64,000 nt of DNA from Sphagnum compactum. Taxonomy: Eukaryota > Bryophyta > Sphagnopsida > Sphagnales. The stretch covers positions 15,868,875-15,932,874 of the forward strand of contig OZ234495.1 in assembly GCA_965153455.1 (NCBI GenBank). The letters are read 5' to 3'. Below the pieces are notes generated by a model. It was given only the letters and a program-made list of their open reading frames with translations. It did no database searches and was not told where the DNA came from. Shown here piece by piece: positions 59,276-64,000 of the stretch. A program made the position numbers and the translations under genes. Positions within the stretch are counted from its first letter, which is position 1. Each line of letters starts with the position of its first letter.

Positions 59276-59539
59276 AGATTTACCTCAGGGATGATGGCTC
59301 ACTGGTATATCCCCCTTCTGAAACCTCGGGCCCACTAAAGGTCCTGGGTTCTCTCTCAAACGCAGTGGTGCGCAGCTTGAAACTTGAAAACTCCTGCTGG
59401 CCCTCTCTGCCAATGAGCTTGACTTGGGGTTGCCAACAGCTTGTCAGCTCAGCTGTTGTGCATCAAAACAATAATAATAATAAGAAATTTGATCTTCGCA
59501 CTGCTGCGCACTACCAGTGACAATCAACTATTTTGTTTT

Positions 59540-59760
59540 TTTCTTATGTTTTCACACGGTTTTCCATAATTCATCATTATTCATATCAATGTCAAATTTA
59601 ATTTAAATTAATATACATTTTTATGGACATGAAAAAACACATGTTAATTTGTTTTTCATATCCATGTTGGTGGATAGGGAAAAAGAGTGAGGTAGTTACA
59701 AAATGAAGGTAATTATCAGAAAAGGTGGGAGATAATTATTTAAAAAGTTAATAGGAAGAG
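59540..59760. repeat. Diverged relative of the 19.77-20.46 kb duplicated segment
   Basis: Shares TCATATCAATGTCAAATTTA, ATGTTAATTTGTTTTTCATA and the GAGGTAGTTA motif with the earlier copies. Confidence 0.5.
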
Positions 59761-60063
59761 GAACTAGTCATTAAGAAATGAAAAATCGCAAATTTGTCAT
59801 CCTGCACCCTCCTACAAAGAACTGTCAATTTCTTTTGTCCTGCACCCCCCCTGTGAACCGTGCAGGATTGCGCACTCTGACACCCACAAAGTTTGTAGGG
59901 AGGTGTTTAATGACCTCACATCCATCGAATGGTTCAAGTTCTCTCAGTTGGCTCCCCAAAACATGCTGAGAACATGAACCAACATAATGTGGACACGAGT
60001 TCATATTACAAGAGTGAGAATGTGAAGAATGTACCATCACAAAGTCACAGACAGTTTTGCTAG

Positions 60064-60420
60064 TCATATTGAAACTGTCTCCTTGCTTTTGCTACACCAA
60101 TTTTTGCTAGTACCACTGTACCACATAGCTATCAACAGACAATCCCCAACAGCATCTGAAACTGGAGAGGCAGAATACACAGATCCTTGATCCCAGATAA
60201 CATCAAATTTGAAGCTGGTCTTGCTCTTACCTCCGGAGCTGGGTGTGGTGCTGGTTCTGGCTTGCCAGCTTCCTGCAATCTCCCTCAGTCTAGACTCTCC
60301 ATTGCAGGACTCAACAAAAAGACTAACCCTAGTTGTATTGTGTATGGTTTTCAACCTACTGCATAGAAAGGATCCATAGGTCTTGTCATTTTGCTGTTGA
60401 TCACCTTGTTGTAAACACAT
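60064..60420 (-). other. 118-codon open frame, possibly in a 3' untranslated region
   Basis: Open for 118 codons with balanced composition (SRLREIAGSWQARTSTTPSS), ending at 60064. No domain recognised. It lies 0.7 kb downstream of the stop of the coiled-coil gene on the same strand, so it could be 3' leader sequence, a separate small gene, or chance. Confidence 0.2.
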
Positions 60421-61088
60421 GCTTAAATGTGGTGAGTGTCACAACAGGTGTTAAGTCTGTTATGACTGAATAGAGAGAGTGAAGGCAGCACAAGAATTTG
60501 CTTTCAAACAACATCAACCATTGCATTGCTACAATGAGAACTATCATAATAAGATGTCACTTACAATTGAGAGATGACTAGGAAGGAACTATGCGCAGAA
60601 AGCAAAAATTATGCCAGCAGACTACAGGCTCTGAGATCCCCAACAAATAACCATGACAAAATGCTCCAATGAATCTCTGCGCCAAGAAAATTCAATGGTC
60701 TAGCTAAGGTCTGCAATTGGGTGTATCTTAGTCCTGCACATAAATGAGCCTAAAATTCATATAGTCAAATCATGGACCAACCTAAAACTGCATCCAAATC
60801 AAGGAATCTGTTAAGGCATGGGAAATACACTGTTTTCCCATTCCAAAACACTAAATTCTCTGGCAAGTTGGGGACCAACCAGTGGTAGAGAGGGTGTGCA
60901 GATGGATAGTACACGGGCAATCCCCCTTGCTACACTACCAGGGAAAACCAATCAAGACTCAAGAAGGATCCAGGGAGAATCAGATGTCAATGAGCTCGAT
61001 CGCTCCGAAGAGGCCATGGAGCTCAGCATTCAGCAAATCTGAAACTTGCCCGCTTTCCACACAACAGTGACTGTGGGGTACTACATGC

Positions 61089-62459
61089 TCACTCTTGTGC
61101 AGATTTGTCATTAGTCTGAACAGCATCAACAGCAGCCATCTTGCTATCATTCTCTAAGTCCTTATCATCTTCGTCTTCAGCACCCACGACTTTGGTGGCT
61201 GCCTGCTCACTCTCCTCCAAATCAGCAGTTTTTGCCTTGGTGTCTTCAAGATCAGCATCCACTTTACTGTCCTCTAAGTCAGCCTCCACCTTGCTGTCAG
61301 CACTGTCCTCTTCGCTTGCTAACCCCCTGTCATCCTGAATGCCTTCACCATGATATATCTGGTTCTCAACCTTCTCCTTTTGAACTGCCTCTGACAATTG
61401 CTCTGACTTGACTGTCTCATCTGCATCTTCCTCCAACATTTTGGTCACAGGTTTGGAAGCTTCAGGAATCTCCCCCCTAGCCTTTGCAAGATCTGCTTTG
61501 ATAATAGAGATCCAGGAGTCCCTCTTCTGCAAATCCTCTTGGAGTGAGAGAATCTTCCTGTCTTTCTCATCACATAGCTCCCTATTGGTGCCAACATTTT
61601 TTTTCCTGTCCTCTTGACAGGCACTTAGTTGCTTCTTGCTGTTCTCATAGATGTCTCGAAAGTGCTTCAGCTCGCTAATTTGACGGCTTAGCTTATCATT
61701 CTCCTGACCTAACCTGACCAGCTTCTTCTTATATGACTCAAGATCAACCTGATAACAAAATCAGACAAAACACACAAGTTTCAGTCTCAAAATCCATTGC
61801 AAAGTTGTGAGGCATCATCCAGCAATGCTATTCACCAAGACTGAAAACTTTGGAATCTTTGCAAGACGACTCTTCACATGGAAAAAAGGCTGCAAATATG
61901 CACAAGCAATCCAAGCCTTGCTTATGACTCAATGCAACTGGCGATTTCCTCTATGTCAAAACCCTAGGTTGTCTTGCAAATGCTAAAGTAAGGTGTCAGG
62001 ACAGTTTCGTATGTAAACAAGAACATGAACAATCCACATGCCGGCGTAATGACTGTGCTAGTGTTCATGGAAGTTCGTCTTTCATGAATGTGATGCATGT
62101 GAGTTTTCCCCTGCTTTATTTGTTTGACCCCCCGCATGCATGCACGCTGATAAAGAGGAAACACCTCTGTCTGTAGACGACATCAAACGAACGGGAATAG
62201 ATTCAAGAGAAAGAAACAAATTGCTTCCTTCTTTCCTTCCTTCCTTCCTGATTGACTGAGACATACATCAAAGAAGGGGAAAAGAGAGACAAACTTCGAA
62301 TTGGCTCTTGAGGCGGCCAGTTTCGTTCTCCTTTGCAGCCGACACCGCATTCGCATTCTTGCGTTCCTTGAGAGTCTGAAACCCCGCCACGCCCACCAGT
62401 ACAAACGCGGCCACCAACAAGATCATGTAAGGAGGCACTCTACTACGAACAGCCGCCAT
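61089..62459 (-). CDS. Type II membrane protein with coiled coil and acidic C-terminus
   Basis: Two exons, 62459-62295 (55 codons) and 61748-61089 (220 codons with stop), joined by one GT-AG intron in phase 0: 274 residues. A short basic N-terminus (MAAVRSRV) leads into one hydrophobic segment at about 9-30 (PPYMILLVAAFVLVGVAGF). Heptad-like Leu/Lys/Glu-rich DNA-encoded residues follow at about 56-150 (LVRLGQENDKLSRQISELKH), then a strongly acidic tail (about 160-274) with EADLEDSKVDADLED repeats. This predicts an N-in signal anchor with the coiled coil in the Golgi or ER lumen, the layout of GOLM1/CASC4 proteins. Homology to those is not shown. I do not assign a function. Confidence 0.75.
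61216..61300 (-). repeat. In-frame acidic repeat in the coiled-coil gene
   Basis: Three related units, KVEADLEDS, KVDADLEDT and KAKTADLEES, encoded by diverged ~27-30-bp repeats. Confidence 0.7.
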
Positions 62460-62651
62460 TTCGAGATCCCTACTCCCTCCTCTTTCTTTTCCCACTATTA
62501 TTATTTCCCTCACAAACTGAAAAGCTTCGTCCCTTGCTCGACCCTTCTTCTTCCTCGACTTTTCTACCACCACTTCCTCACAATCTTAATCCCGGTCTCT
62601 ATTTTCACACAAAACGCCCATATTCTTCCTTTCCTTTCCTCCTCCTCCTCC

Positions 62652-62653
62652 GT

Positions 62654-62689
<36 letters not shown>
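62652..62689. repeat. (CT)n microsatellite in the leader of the coiled-coil gene
   Basis: About 18 CT units, so (GA)n in the sense of the minus-strand gene, about 200 bp upstream of its start codon. The Ca2+-ATPase leader has a similar tract. Confidence 0.9.
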
Positions 62690-62696
<7 letters not shown>

Positions 62697-62816
62697 AAGA
62701 CGAGCACCACCATCTACCTTGTCGCAATGCTGTGAAGAAGAAGCTCCGGCAAACAGATTCTTCCTGCAATTGTGTACTGCAACAAAATCCCAAGGCAGGC
62801 TTGTAAATGCAGCAAG

Positions 62817-62894
62817 CAAGCACCTTCGCAAGCAACTTGTAATGTTAGAATGTTCAAGCAAGCACCTTCGCAAGCACCTTGTAATGTTAGAATG
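62817..62894. repeat. ~38-bp direct duplication
   Basis: CAAGCACCTTCGCAAGCA then CTTGTAATGTTAGAATGT occurs twice in a row with one or two changes. Confidence 0.85.
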
Positions 62895-63249
62895 TGGGTT
62901 TGTTGGCAGAATGACTACGTACTACACAATTGGGTGTAGAATTTTGGGCATACTTAACAATTTGGGCACCACCTTCGCCCAATTCATACTAGTAGTGATA
63001 TAGCCCTGTGCCATTGGCCCAAGTGTGAACACTACTTTACCCAACTAAATTCTCCTTCAAAAACCCTTTTTTTGAATAAATTTAATTGAATTTCCAATGA
63101 CAAAAAAAACCTACTTAAAATTCAATTCTATATCTCTCATACCTTTTTAAGGCCCACTTTGATTTTCCCTCCAAAACAGGTGCCACGTAGGTTTAGCCTC
63201 AATTTGCCACTTTTTGGTCTTGGACCCTCATCCAAAGGCCTTGGGACCA

Positions 63250-63485
63250 CTTTTGGCAACTTCATGAAACTTTAAATAATTGAGATCACTTTTATGGCAA
63301 CTTCATGAAACATTTAAATAATTGAGATCAATTTTTTGGCAAATTCATGAAACATTTAAATAATTGAGATCAATTTTTTGGCAAATTCATGAAACATTTA
63401 AATAATTGACTTCAATTTTTTCAAAACTTCAGGAAACATTTAAATAATTGATATCAATTTTTTGAAATCATGAAACATTAAATAA
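63250..63485. repeat. 42-bp tandem repeat, about five copies
   Basis: The unit is CAAATTCATGAAACATTTAA followed by ATAATTGAGATCAATTTTTTGG. Period 42 bp, with decay at the right end. Confidence 0.9.
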
Positions 63486-64000
63486 TTTATTTTAATACCT
63501 AACCGTTGCTGGTTTGAACTTTGCCATGGAGACAGAGCCTTTACGAGATGAGCGGCTTGTTAAACTTCTGACCCAAATTCCAGTTTGAATTTGTTGCGGG
63601 GAGTTTCTAGCAAGGGGTTCCTTAAGTGTAGGGTAAAGCCTCAAGGTAAGGACAATCCCAAAGTAATGGGCCTAGGAGAGGGTAGTAGCCATGTCCTCAA
63701 TGTCCCTTAGCCGTGGGTTGTAACCATTGTAAAGCACAAAGTGAACATTGTCATGACCTTAAAACATGTGTAGATCATGAGGCATAAGATGGAAGGAGGG
63801 GTCGGTCATACACGTACTCCTTAAGACTAGGGAAAGATCTTGCGCCTATACGTAGGCATAATTTTTTTCTCGCTTTTAAGGAGTAAGTGTAAGGTTTGTC
63901 ATCTTTTTTTAAAGGGTTATTCGTGAATATAAGGTGCCCTTGAAAATAATCTAAGAAAGTTCTTGAATTGTTTTCAATATCTAACACATTTGTGTGTGGA
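63486..64000. other. Spacer to window end
   Basis: No recognisable gene. A 70-codon minus-strand frame (63987-63775) has no domain. Confidence 0.4.

Noticed and set aside
1-64000. CRISPR arrays or bacterial-type operons
   Set aside because: The tandem repeats have no unique spacers and all genes have plant introns; nothing prokaryotic is present.

Overview
This is a window of nuclear DNA from a land plant. The genes are split by GT-AG introns. One is a plant-type (IIB, ACA) calcium pump with an N-terminal calmodulin-binding autoinhibitor, and another encodes a plastid co-chaperonin with a transit peptide. The DNA between genes is AT-rich and full of decayed plant transposons and simple repeats. 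I cannot name the species. Low gene density, large AT-rich spacers and old LINE, copia, CACTA and Mutator-like debris would fit many bryophytes, lycophytes or ferns, but this is an inference.

Four protein-coding genes are well supported by splice sites with consistent reading phase. (1) 1-3763, minus: a P-type Ca2+-ATPase close to the Arabidopsis ACA8/9/10 group, cut off at the left window edge after its sixth exon begins. (2) 23595-28997, plus: a nine-exon gene for a 495-residue nuclear-type protein with two PTM/DIR17-like Tudor modules, AT-hook motifs and a Gly/Ala/Lys minisatellite. (3) 47464-49528, minus: a seven-exon plastid Cpn10 (GroES-type) co-chaperonin. (4) 61089-62459, minus: a two-exon type II membrane protein with a coiled coil and an acidic tail. 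These genes do not form an operon or pathway. They are independent housekeeping loci separated by 12-20 kb of repeats.

The rest is repeat landscape. 4.0-4.8 kb is a ~130-bp tandem array upstream of the pump. 5-16 kb is AT-rich spacer with minisatellites and two inverted copies of a ~350-bp repeat family. 16.1-17.5 kb holds a copia-like gag relic with a zinc knuckle. 18.7-20.5 kb has no long reading frame but contains two strong hairpins and a duplicated segment. 29-35 kb is low-complexity and satellite DNA. 35.6-37.1 kb is a decayed LINE reverse transcriptase, followed by a CACTA-like element (37.10-38.00 kb). 39.8-43.2 kb is an old minus-strand coding relic split by a 1.84-kb CACTA-like insertion. 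45.0-45.9 kb is a GC-richer stretch without a usable frame. 51.1-58.2 kb carries a CACTA MITE and then a complete 6-kb Mutator-like element.

The most interesting structure is that Mutator-like element (52148-58144). It has ~420-bp terminal inverted repeats and near-perfect 9-bp target duplications. It has no visible transposase, an interior very rich in the word GAAACATG, a nested CACTA MITE, and one intact 170-codon reading frame with a C2HC zinc-finger pattern. Other second-look items are a long-arm hairpin inside intron 1 of the Tudor gene, the structured non-coding stretch at 18.8-19.0 kb, and a GC-rich island directly upstream of the Tudor gene.
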